Made by a program: the position numbers and the translations under genes. From Gelatoporia subvermispora B (lineage: Eukaryota > Basidiomycota > Agaricomycetes > Polyporales > Gelatoporiaceae), in the NCBI GenBank assembly GCA_000320605.2, contig KB445800.1, positions 1-51,334 of the forward strand: a stretch of DNA of 51,334 nt. The letters run 5' to 3'. This document shows positions 26,576-36,277 of this stretch, in pieces. Numbering within the stretch: position 1 is the stretch's first letter; each line of letters starts with the position of its first letter. The notes under the pieces are model-generated. The model saw only the letters and a program-made list of their open reading frames with translations. It was not told the DNA's origin and did not search any database.

Positions 26576-27059
26576 ACATATGTAGTTCTCCTTCGGACAC
26601 GGCTACAGTAGACCTGGGGATGCGAAACGGCCCGCCGACTAATGTTATGCACCTCTAGGTCACATCGTTGTGAATCTAGTGGTACTGCGCCATGAAACAT
26701 CTTTCTCACAACGCGACGACTACGAGCCGGCGTAGATCCACCCGTACTTTGCCGTGCTTGTCTGTGCCTGAAATTGACATACCCTACGAAAAAATCAGGA
26801 GGATTTGGAAGTAGCATTGCATCAATGAACTTCCTGGAACTCGCAAAGTGACGGCCACGGCTTTCGGTGACAGGTCATACGGCGCTCATCATCTAATTTC
26901 GACGTGTTGCTGGAGCGACATCGGCATGCCGATCTAACGTGCACAGTCGATCGGTCTCGTTACTAGGCTTAGGCCATGAGAGCAATTTATAGATAACAAC
27001 CGATATCAACCTCGCTGTTGTTAGGAGACCCCGAATTATTCCCTGCAGTTGCAGACGGA
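26576..27059. other. intergenic between the two knottin-like genes
   Basis: About 480 bp separate two paralogous genes in the same orientation. No open frame with a signal peptide or cysteine pattern is seen. The right part must hold the promoter and leader of gene B. Confidence 0.4.
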
Positions 27060-27111
27060 GTAAGATACTCTCCTTACATGTAACGTTCCTGCTGACCAAG
27101 GTCTGCTCCAG
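27060..27111 (+). other. leader intron of knottin-like gene B
   Basis: Donor GTAAGA, branch-like CTGAC and acceptor CTCCAG lie two bases before the ATG at 27114, the same arrangement as in gene A. Inferred from the sequence only. Confidence 0.5.
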
Positions 27112-27113
27112 AC

Positions 27114-27387
27114 ATGCAATTTCGAATAACGCCTATGTCTTTCGTCATGATCGTGACGATCGTCACCTTCTGTGAACGTGCCGTAGGAAATCCGGCGCCA
27201 CTGCCGCAGAGCACCTGCGACGTTAGCGAATGCACGGCGACCGTCCGCTGCTGTGACGGGTTCCATTGCCAGGTTTTCAGCGGGAAATTCCCAGGGGTAA
27301 GTGCACGATGTTCGTGCGGAAAACACGGCAACGAGCTCATGTCTGGTTGACCAGATCTGTATTGGGGTCCTGCCGCCAGATACTTGA
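27114..27387 (+). CDS. small secreted cysteine-rich protein B, knottin-like
   Basis: Predicted 71-residue paralogue of the protein at 26305. The signal peptide covers about residues 1-25 (core FVMIVTIVTFC). The mature part begins NPAPLPQ, close to the NPVAGPAPLPQ of the neighbour. Six mature cysteines lie at 35, 40, 46, 47, 52 and 63, spacing C-x4-C-x5-CC-x4-C-x10-C, differing from gene A only in the last loop. Intron 27297-27354 (GTAAGT to ACCAG) interrupts the gene at the same place, between the fifth and sixth cysteine, and the short last exon again brings the sixth cysteine. Reading through the intron would give a different 78-residue end with more cysteines but without the shared pattern. 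Outside the cysteines and the N-terminal Pro motif the two proteins are well diverged, as expected for fast-evolving secreted proteins. Function unknown. Confidence 0.65.
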
Positions 27388-27806
27388 TCCCGTCTTGGTT
27401 CTGAAACTCCATCGGGGTGCTTACGCTTGGGTGTGCCGCGCCGTGCAGGGGTTCATCAGGTTATGTGGACATTTTACGCCCAAGTATGTCGCGATGCGCG
27501 TCCAGATTTGTCAGAACAGCACCCGAAGCTATAAGAGCTCTAGTGATGCGACATCGTACAAGCTCTCGACTACTTTGTAGACCAGATATGTAAATGAGGA
27601 GAGTAAAGTGAGAAATGCGCGATCTCGGGTATATGGCGCTGGTTATGGAATATGATATCTGCAGCCAATCGTCGTAGTAACGACATTCTACCGGAGTGAC
27701 AGGGCCTTGTGGGGTGCAAAGGTCAGACCTGGGACAGCGGCAGCATGGTGTATGATGTGATCCGAAAGAGAAACGCTCTTCCTTGATAGCGCGATGAACA
27801 CCAAGT
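27388..27806. other. intergenic
   Basis: About 420 bp lie between gene B and the end of the Rpc34-like remnant on the other strand. I see no gene, repeat or RNA here. Confidence 0.4.
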
Positions 27807-29086
27807 CTATCGCCGAGAAGTGTCCTCTCGGGGGTCTCGTAAGTGGCGCCCGCCGCAGAGGCCTCGCCCTGTGGATCCGCTGGAGATGTACCCCCGCTTC
27901 ACCGATCGCTTTGATTCGGTCTCCTCCGATGAGTCATCAAACGTTCTGGTGTTAGCACGGGTACCTTTTCTACCCTGACGGCGCTTTCCGAGCAGAGTCG
28001 GCCCAACTTTGGAGGCAGCTGGCCTATGTTCCTTTGATGCTGCGGAGGTGAGCGGTTGCTCATTGGCAGTGGCGAATTCATCCTCTATGAGTTTGGAGAA
28101 CATCCACAGAGTCCCGCCAAGGTCGGTTAACTAGACTTCCAAATAAAATAAGAAATCAAGCGCATTGTACGTATAAGAGCGTAATGATCACGTCTAACCT
28201 CTTCGATATGTCCGTCAAGGATCAAGACCCTCAGAATCATCATCGCATTCTCTACAGTTAGTTGGGTCGAGGCCATCTTGCTGCGCTCCAAAAATACGAG
28301 AACATCGTTCGCCGTAGGATATCGCGGAGGACTCGACGGCGAGTGCAATCGAGACTGAGTGGTGTTTGTATTCTTTACGATAGTCTACATCAACATTAGC
28401 GTACCAGGACAGGCCCGTACGGCTTGATCGTCATACCCCGTACCAAATGAACCGTAGCGAAGCTGAACATAACTTGCGGATAAATCTAAGCACCGCGTTT
28501 GTGTGCCATGGTCCTCCATAACCATTCATTGCAGGAAACGGCTCAAGCTCCTACAGCATGTAGATCTTGCGCGTTTCGTGCTGCCAAGATAACGCGCTCT
28601 GGGCAAAGATCCACAGGCCGTAGTCGAGTCTCGCACCTCTACCGATGACACCTGTTTGGTAAGTTCTTTCTGAAGTAAATTCTTGATACAGCGGTCAATC
28701 ACAGTCTGGTGAAGATTGGCCCCGACTTTCATATATTTGATCCTGATTCCTGCAAGATGGACTCCGGTCGCGAAAGCTCGACGCACCAAACTCAAGCACT
28801 CGCCTTCGTTACCAAAAGCTCTGATATATGACAAAACCATGTCTTAATTCTCGTTCAGGTCTGACGTCTTACAGTGATATCGAATAAAACCCTCGCGTGG
28901 GCTCAACTGGTGTGTGTGCGGACTCGCGATCCTCGCCCTTTGTCGATACACGAAATCGCAGAGATCCCCCTGCATCCTTGAGGGGCTTAAACAAAGCAAT
29001 TTTGAGTAGATGGTTGAGCGTATTAGTCCTGGCGGTGGAATCTGGAATAATATTCTCGCGCACTCTCTCGCAGTCATCTCCCGCAA
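27807..29086 (-). pseudogene. degenerate RNA polymerase III subunit Rpc34 (RPC6) gene
   Basis: Pieces of Rpc34, the winged-helix subunit that helps RNA polymerase III initiate, follow each other in order on the minus strand. They are LLKIALFKPLKDAGGSLRFR, GANLHQTVIDRCIKNLLQK, ETRKIYML, GGPWHTNAVLRFIRKLC, PRYPTANDVLVFLERSK, and VLILDGHIEE followed by LTDLGGTLW. Intron positions are still recognisable (28581-28636, 28131-28198), but the frame meets a TAG at 28551-28553 directly after KIYML, and the intron inside the GNEG motif starts with GC instead of GT. Only an unusual acceptor choice (splicing to 28550, losing KIYML) would bypass the stop. The 5' end is unclear. Rpc34 is essential, so either an intact copy lies elsewhere, or this is a fast-evolving or mis-sequenced gene. 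Its position next to the duplicated island favours decay. Confidence 0.6.
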
Positions 29087-29496
29087 TATCTATCAGTTAT
29101 CGAAGGGGACATATGCCTGGGTGCATGTGCACCCGATTCACGCTCTCCAGGGCGTATTAAAGCAGAATAATTTCTATATCGCTCAAATTTCGCGAAGCGG
29201 TAGGCTTTGTATCGGACACAGATGGGGGTTGACGAGGCCAACTCCGGTTGACACGGCGCCACGCGGGGGACGCGTCTATGCCCGTGACCGACGCGATACG
29301 CGTCAGGCGCCCACAAAGACGCCCGTCATATTCAGACGCGCTTTGACGCCCACCGCGTTCGCGTTCGACTTGGTGGCTTACGTTCTTTCTTCCTTCCCCC
29401 TCGCACATTTCACCATCAATATTCGCTGCGCGCGGTTTTCTACATACCTCAACTACCTGCGCGTATATTAAAGCGAAGTGAGCGGTTTTATAGGCC
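29087..29496. promoter_or_regulatory. promoter region with ACGCGT boxes, Spt21-like gene
   Basis: This interval precedes the Spt21-like gene and lies head to head with the Rpc34 remnant. Two exact MluI cell-cycle boxes, ACGCGT at 29270-29275 and 29298-29303, lie about 200-230 bp before the start codon. A third at 29503-29508 lies inside exon 1. In fungi this is the binding site of MBF, which drives G1/S genes. Confidence 0.55.
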
Positions 29497-32400
29497 ATGG
29501 AGACGCGTCTCCTACCCGGTACGTGTCGACCACACCAGACGATGGACCTGTCATGGTCTCATTTTTATTAGTCCGTGCACTCTACACGATCAATGGCGCG
29601 TCTCAGTACATTTTGGCACGCTCAGTTCAGAAGGTCCCTATTACAATGGTTCCTGCGCATCTGGTTCAGGCCAACTTGCCTTCTCACGTGGCACCGCAGC
29701 ATGCCAACCTCCTAATGTACGGTAGAGCACCATTGGGCCCTTGCTTAGAAGCAATTTGTCGCGCAAGGTATGTGTGACTGATATGTAACTTGATCTGCAC
29801 ATCTAACGCGAAGATAAGTCCCGAGCTTCTCCCAGACGGGGCGCGGGACTTCTCGGTATACGTACTTGACCCGCTCGAGACACATCCACATTCAAATACT
29901 TCCTCGGTTGTCACAGCCCAAGGTCATCCTGGGATACGCTCTGGCGCTCCTGGTACACAGCCACAGGGTGTTGCCATTGGTCTTGGTCTAATGTCGTGGG
30001 CGCTGCAAAGTCCCGACTCAGATATTACTGTTACGGGCACCCTTATTGCGGATGGTATTCGTGAAGATGCCCTGGAGGTGGTATTCGCCCTGAGAGAGGT
30101 GCGTGTGTATATGACACATCCATCAACCTTACACTCAATCGCGGTTGTCCTCTCCTCTATTGCGCGCTTTAGACTGCCCATGCTCCTAATCCTGCACTAA
30201 GACGGGCGTGGTCAGCTACGAGTACTGTAGAAACCCAACGAGATGTGAAGCCCAACCGATTACGCCACGGAGCATTATTTACGAACACTCCCCTCCCAGC
30301 GCGAACCCCATCTGGGTCCCGCGGTAAGAATGTCTCCTCATGCTTATGCGATGTCACGGGGAGCCTCACGTGTCAAGTGTCTGCAGCTCAGCCAAAGTCA
30401 CGTCAACCATCAGGAGACGCCTCGAGCTTACAGGCTGCATCTCCCTCTTGCGTGATGCTGAAGGAGGAACCTACCAATACGACACAATCTCTATCGGCTT
30501 CCGTAGAGTCGGTAAATCCTCTCCCTGCTCCTGACGCCAACCAAGTAGCACTGCAGGCATTGCTCACTGCATTGGCCAACCCAGCACAGAATGGGGCGCT
30601 CTTGAATGTTCTCTCAACGATCGACTCTAGTACCCATCCATCGAATGAGACGTCCCCTAGTCCTGCTCTGGTCCAGGCTTTGGCGCAACTGCTGCAGACT
30701 GGTGCGACATCATCTGTTTCCGCTGCATTTGTGGATCCTGGTCCCAGCCCAGCTTCATCGGCGGACTCTGTATCTCCATGGTCACAGAGCACTCCACCAT
30801 CGGAAGAGCCAACTACTGGCGACGATGACATTGTCATCCTGGACAAGGAGAATGTCGACCCCGCTGCGTTTCAGCGTCGTCGTTCTGGCAAAGGGAAGGA
30901 GGTCCCAACCAAGTCTAGCTCACAGCTCCCTCCGCCACGCAGCGCTTTCAGGAAGTCTCTGGAAGGGAATACTCAGGCTCCTATGGCGTGCACGTCAAGC
31001 AACAGTAGCTCAGCTGTTAGCCGCAAGCGAACGCTCAGTGATTTTCTAGATGAACGAGATCGGGAGAGAGAGCAGGTGCGGAAGAGGTCGGGCTCCTCCT
31101 TGCAGCATAAGGGTGGTAGCTCCTGGCAGGCGCATACGCAGTCCGATCCAGTCTTCGAACCCGGATCTTCTCGTGGAAGAACAACCCCTCTTGCTGGACC
31201 CGCGACGTCGCCTCCTCGTCACGCGAAACGAACTCCTCTCGCGTCCGGAATTGCCGCGCCTTCTGCGTCGTGGTCGAGTAGCACCTCGTCCGCTACACCA
31301 TCGACAAGGATCAAGAAGCCCTACATCGTACCAGAGTGGGCACGGACCGATACGGCGACGCAACCACGTTTAGTACCTAGATCGATAGTGGAACCGACTC
31401 CAGAGCCCTCCGCGAAGCAAGCTCTACGGCGGAAATTATCCAGCAAGAAGAAGAGAAGAGCTTCCCTCGCATCGGCCTCCTCCCCAAGCCGGAAGGCTCC
31501 ATCTCATATGGAAATCAAGGCCGGGATCCTGCAAGCATCTGAGAGGGTCACCACCAACCGTCATTCTTGCCAAGCAGCGACCTCCGAGAACGATGAAAGA
31601 GGGACGGATCCTCCAAAGCCCGTTGTTGCGGAGATGTCCCTACCGATTTTCCCCCTTGTGTCTGCTCTTGAGCAGCCCAAAACACCCCAGCGCAGACGTG
31701 TTGCATCCGGAAGCACGACATCTCCGAGCACAAACGATCTATTCGGCTCGCCCTTGTTTAGTCCAAGCCCGCAGAAGTCAGCAGGCCACTCAAGGCTGCG
31801 CTTGTACTCGGGAAGTAGTAGGACGCCCCTGCGGCTTGGTCGGCTTAGAGGCAAACCTGGACGCGACAGCTCTTCGGTCGGTGGATCGGAGGACTCGGGT
31901 ACAGTTAGAGGGTCGGATGTGGCGAGACCAAACTCTCCTGAGACCCCGTCGCGTCAATTGCCCATTGCCAGTAGCGATGCAGACTTTCCCCTCACGCAGA
32001 ATCGACAGAAAGCACCACATTGGTCAGTCGGACTCCCTCCTTCTTCGCCGTTGCCGCCTTCTAGTCCCATCATGTCTCCTGCGGACGATGAGCCGTCAGA
32101 GTTCAGCGAAATGTCATCGACGCCGCTGTCGGATGCTCTCGGCTCCCAGGAGAGTTCCACTAGTGAAGCAGACCATTCTTTCGCCGATTACTTGTCAGGC
32201 GTTTCAGGCTCTTCCTTTGACTTGACTACCTTCGCCGACTCTGATTCCACGCCTCTACCTTCTCTTGGGGGCTCGTCTTTCGCCGATTTCGACAACTCGA
32301 TGCTGTCCAGCTTCGACTTTGCCGGTTTGCTCGCGGAGCCGTCGTCCGACCCCACGACTACGCTTTCGCAAGACAAGCTGTTCAACACCACAGGAGACCT

Positions 32401-32662
32401 GTCTTTTGGAGCCGGCTCGTCGGACTTGGACGCTATCTTTCAAGGTTCGGTGACGCACAACGGGCTGGAGGACCTGGACTTCGGCGAACTGTGGGCATCG
32501 GTGAAACCCCTGATCGACGCGGGAGTAGATGGGCCTTCGGAGCCAAGCAACAGTCCCATGGGTGCGGCGGGTGAGCATGATGCGGCCAATGCGGCGTTGC
32601 ACGTAGACCCCGCGAAGTTGGCGGGTGACATGCAGTCACTTTTCAGTGGCTGTCTGATGTAA
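29497..32662 (+). CDS. SPT21: Spt21/Ams2-like histone-gene transcription regulator
   Basis: Predicted 974-residue nuclear protein whose N-terminal 170 residues match the Spt21/Ams2 N-terminal domain: METRLLPVRALYTINGASQY, LMYGRAPLGPCLEAICR, SPELLPDGARDFSVYVLDPL, GVAIGLGLMSWAL and VTGTL...EVVFALRE. Spt21 in budding yeast and Ams2 in fission yeast control histone gene expression in S phase. The rest is low-complexity, Ser/Pro-rich and basic, with one conserved-looking patch (KKPYIVPEWARTDTATQPR) and an acidic Phe/Asp/Ser-rich C-terminus that may act as an activation region. No GATA finger is visible, unlike Ams2. Introns: 29519-29571, 29768-29818, 30099-30172, 30324-30386; the exons sum to 975 codons. 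The 22-nt first exon was chosen because it restores LPVRALYTIN. A start at 29553 without that intron is the alternative. The last intron (63 nt, no stop) could be read through. Confidence 0.75.
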
Positions 32663-33125
32663 ATCGTGGGGCGATCTGTGAAGGGATCTCTGTTCTTTAT
32701 GATCACACATATGTGCCTGTTGACGGACTCGGACTTGCAGCTCTCGTTCACATTGTTGTCGTAAACGCTGTGCTTTGCTTAGGACGTACGTAAAATACTT
32801 TTGCACCAAGTCAGTTTCATGAGATTATCATCATCGTGAACATCTATCTGCTGATCGGAATACTGGGGTGGGCGTGAAAGAGTCACTGTTGAACAATAGC
32901 ACGCTGGGGACGGTCCTGAACATGATAGTAAGAGAGTTACAGATAAACAACGCATATTGGGTGCAAAGGGTATCGGATGCGACTTGTGTCGCTTTGCACG
33001 TCTCCGTGTTCTTCAACTTTGAGGCTACGTTCCGACCGGCAACGCTCTGAGGCGCTTAACAGCAGCCGGGACTATCTCGTATCATCCGTTCCGTCAGAAT
33101 ACACCTATGTGCAAATTCGGGGGAC
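32663..33125. other. convergent intergenic
   Basis: About 460 bp lie between the Spt21-like stop and the stop of the cysteine-tail gene on the other strand, so both 3' UTRs fall here. No further feature is recognised. Confidence 0.4.
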
Positions 33126-33462
33126 TCACGCGCAACACGAGTCACAACACGAGTCACAACACGCATCACAGCAGCATGGCTGCCTGTAAGGATGCACAAA
33201 ACGAGAATACTGCATCGGGTGCTGACGATACAACATCTGCGGATGCGGCGGGGGCTGATTATATTGATACGCCATGCGCATCTCGGGAGCTACGAAATGC
33301 AGATCGATAGGCGGGTGTAGATGCGTGGATGCTAACATGCGACTTACAGCCATCGTAGTAGCTGCTCGGAGAAACGCTGTAGCCGCTCAGCCCACGGCTC
33401 ATCATAGGAGCTGCACGAGGGTAGTAGACGTTGCTCGGGCGCTGTATGCCATCGTAATACAT
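33126..33462 (-). CDS. small Tyr/Pro/Gln-rich protein with a cysteine-repeat tail
   Basis: Predicted 92-residue protein from two exons joined over intron 33290-33347 (donor GTAAGT, acceptor CGTAG); the exons sum to 93 codons. The first part is rich in Tyr, Ser and Pro (MYYDGIQRPSNVYYP). The second is rich in Gln, Pro, Met and Tyr. The last 16 residues, CCCDACCDSCCDSCCA, contain nine cysteines in CCD(S/A) repeats. No signal peptide. The tail suggests metal binding (metallothionein-like) or multiple palmitoylation as in CYSTM-type stress proteins, which also have a Tyr/Pro/Gln-rich body before a cysteine end. I cannot choose between these. The tail is encoded by a 12-nt tandem repeat, so its length may vary between strains. 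The frame and intron fit support a real gene, but the start (33462) is uncertain and expression is unproven. Confidence 0.55.
33133..33168. repeat. 12-nt tandem repeat coding the cysteine tail
   Basis: Three consecutive 12-nt units (CAACACGAGTCA twice, then CAACACGCATCA) lie in phase with the minus-strand frame, so each adds one four-residue CCD block. Confidence 0.8.
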
Positions 33463-34735
33463 CGGCAGAGTCTTGCAGGCGGAGGGGAGTGGGGACGACG
33501 AGATGAGAGTACAAGAGTGCGAGTAGACGTCACCTGCGCTCGCGACAGGCCGTATTTCTGGCGGGGTGGCCTGATCACAGCGCCCGCCAGTACCAGTGAC
33601 CTGGGCGACTGGCGATAAAGCCGTACATAGACGATCGCATTTATGAAAAGCACGATGCAGTGTGTGGGTAGTAGGGCATCATGCAAGAGGAAGGTGCGCT
33701 CCTTGAGCGCGTGAACGGATCGCAAAATGAACGCACGTGAACGTGTCTGGACTCGGACAACGGGCTCTCAACGTGAGTTTTTCGCGGTGCGTGACATTTA
33801 GGAGTGCACATTGACCTCGAATGGCGCAAAGAAGTACACCAACGCTTAGAAGGATTTCCGCATCGGAACCTACAGCGCTGCACGGAGATGAGCGGATGAG
33901 CATTGTCCCGAGAGCTATGGGCGATTAGGCTTACTATCGAAAAAGAACGCAAGGATGCGTCATAGATATGATATCACATTTGTCACGTTCTTTGTTGGAT
34001 CGAAGTAGCCTTTTCATCTGTAGTCCTCGGATATGGAGTGGGTAAACGCTCGCAGATAACGACCACAGAGCTGATACGAGCGTAGCTAATCTGTTGGATC
34101 TGAGCCCAACCAGAAGCAGGCGTAAGAAAAGGCGTCTAGAGGGCCACCGTTAGTTGCGATTGAATTGCAACTCATACAGGAGGGCCAGCCGCGAAGGTGT
34201 CCAGTAGGAGTAGGCATTGATGTCGACGGCTGCAGCCCTGTTGACCCGAAGGCGCGGCTGATGGCAATGATGATATGTCTCCCGTCCGTTATGAGCAGTT
34301 CATTTTATGCTCGGCATACCAGGAGCATATAGAGAGGCAGCCTTGAAGGAATATACTAGAGACAACCTAGCTGAGCCTGGCTCGCTGCCGCGGCGGCTGC
34401 GCGAGACCAGTCCGAGCTGATGAATAGGCGCGCGGCTATGTGCTTACGTGAGCAGCGCAGCGGGCGCCTGTTGCGCGGCGAAGTCCGAAAGGTTTACTCA
34501 GCCTGGGAGTTTGTCATCTCGGCGGCGAGGCAGGTCAAAAGGCGACGCTCCATCCGTACGCCAACCCACATTTTCCCCCACTAACCATCCTCGTGAGTAT
34601 ACCGTCGTGCTGCTCCCCCGTTTCCTGACCGTCCAGTGCTCGTTTTCCCGATGAAAATGCGTTGGATTGGGATGGATGGCTTGATCTCGCTTGGGATGAC
34701 GCTCAGCTGACGATTGCACTCGCAGTACAGCCACC
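33463..34735. promoter_or_regulatory. divergent promoter region, cysteine-tail gene / uL16
   Basis: About 1.27 kb lie between two divergent start codons. The right end contains a likely 5' UTR intron of the ribosomal-protein gene at 34593-34730 (donor GTGAGTAT, acceptor GTACAG, 138 nt), ending just before the start context CCACCATGG. Leader introns are common in fungal ribosomal-protein genes. The remainder shows no recognisable gene. Confidence 0.5.
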
Positions 34736-35546
34736 ATGGGTCGCCGTCCCGCCCGCTGCTACCGTTACTGCAAGAACAAGCCTTACCCGAAGTCCCGCTA
34801 CAACCGTGGTGTCCCCGACTCTAAGGTCCGTCATATGGCCTGAGTCGACTTTACTTTGTTCTGACGCACTGGGATGCGTAGATCCGTATCTTTGATCTTG
34901 GCCGTAAGCGTGCCTCAGTCGACGAATTCCCCTACTGCTGCCACCTTGTCTCCGACGAGTACGAGCAGCTCTCCAGTGAGGCCCTGGAAGCTGCCCGTAT
35001 TTGCGCGAACAAGTATGTTACCAAGACCTCCGGCAAGGACTCCTTCCATCTCCGTGTCCGCGTCCACCCCTTCCATGTCCTCCGTATCAACAAGATGTTG
35101 TCTTGCGCAGGTGCCGATCGGTAAGTCAAAGGTGCAGAAAGCGGTTTTCCGGGTGACTAAAATTCCGAAAATAGTCTCCAGACCGGTATGCGTGGCGCTT
35201 GGGGCAAGCCTTACGGCACTGCCGCTCGCGTGAACATCGGCCAGATCATCCTCTCCGTCCGGTGTAAGGACCAGAACGCGGCTGTCGTCCAGGAGGCGCT
35301 CCGTCGCGCTCGCTACAAGTTCCCTGGTCGCCAGAAGATCATTGTCTCCCGCAAGTGGGGCTTCACCAACGTCAACCGTGAGGACTACTTGAAGCTCAAG
35401 GAGGACAAGCGTGTGCTCCAGTATGTGTTATGTCTTGCCTTACTGCGTTCCTGACTCACCGGTTATGCAGGGATGGTGCTTACGTCCAGTACATCCGCCC
35501 GAAGGGCAACCTCGAGAACAACCTCCGGGCTCAGCTCCGGGCGTGA
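34736..35546 (+). CDS. RPL10: 60S ribosomal protein L10 (uL16)
   Basis: Predicted 216-residue uL16, a late-assembling 60S subunit protein near the peptidyl-transferase centre. The sequence is that of the family from end to end: [79 protein letters not shown] and the C-terminal [16 protein letters not shown]. Introns: 34826-34881, 35121-35174, 35421-35470; the exons sum to 217 codons. A further leader intron is likely (34593-34730). Confidence 0.97.
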
Positions 35547-36277
35547 TTTCTCATACCACCCTATGTACTCTATCATGCGTTGCCGGTTATATAACTGTCT
35601 TGCAACGTGTCAGATGAGATGGCGTGCAGCCTTTGAACAAAGTACGTATCCAATCAGTCCAGCGACTTGTGTGAAGTTCCAACTTGCCCCTTATTCACTA
35701 CATCATCCGATTTACATGGTTGATGGTTAGGGGAAATGGGGCATATATCAACTCTCATTTCTCTCATTGCAAATTGGTTGGATGTCTTGTTTGTGGCGAC
35801 CAGCTTAGAGGAGCAGATTTGAGTACATACCATGCCATGTGTATCTACGTTCTTTTGGACATCAATGTCATCATCGTGTGTCCGAGATTCCGCCGAATTT
35901 GTGAGGTTTTGCAAGCGTTGTTCAGGCTTATTCAGAGGTGAGCACGAGTTCTCTTATATACTTCGTCCCTTCGGCTGCCACTTCCATGTTATCAGCAGGT
36001 ATACAACTATTGTACATGCTGCTGGCCGCTTGGCCGTTCGCGAATGAAGCGTGCGAGGTCATGAGTCCCAGAAGATCGTTCTCCTGATCTTGGGTTGCGC
36101 GTGGTCGAACTCGATATCTGCGCTTCTCACCTTCGCTGGAGCTGACTGGCGAGACGCGATAGGCATGAATACCTCAGGACGAGCCGTCATCGTCGGCATG
36201 ACCAATGCTCTCGCCCATGATATATGACAGTCTGGAGCAAGCCCGTGCTCTCTGGTGTTTCCATTCATACTGGTCTC
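35547..36277. other. intergenic, promoter of GH20 gene
   Basis: This interval of about 730 bp is AT-richer than its neighbours and contains no recognisable gene. The right end leads into the hexosaminidase. An in-frame upstream ATG at 36224 could lengthen that protein by 18 residues. Confidence 0.4.

Noticed and set aside
27297..27350. Unspliced end of knottin-like gene B, with extra cysteines
   Set aside because: A good GTAAGT donor, branch-like motif and CCAG acceptor are present, and splicing gives the six-cysteine pattern shared with gene A.
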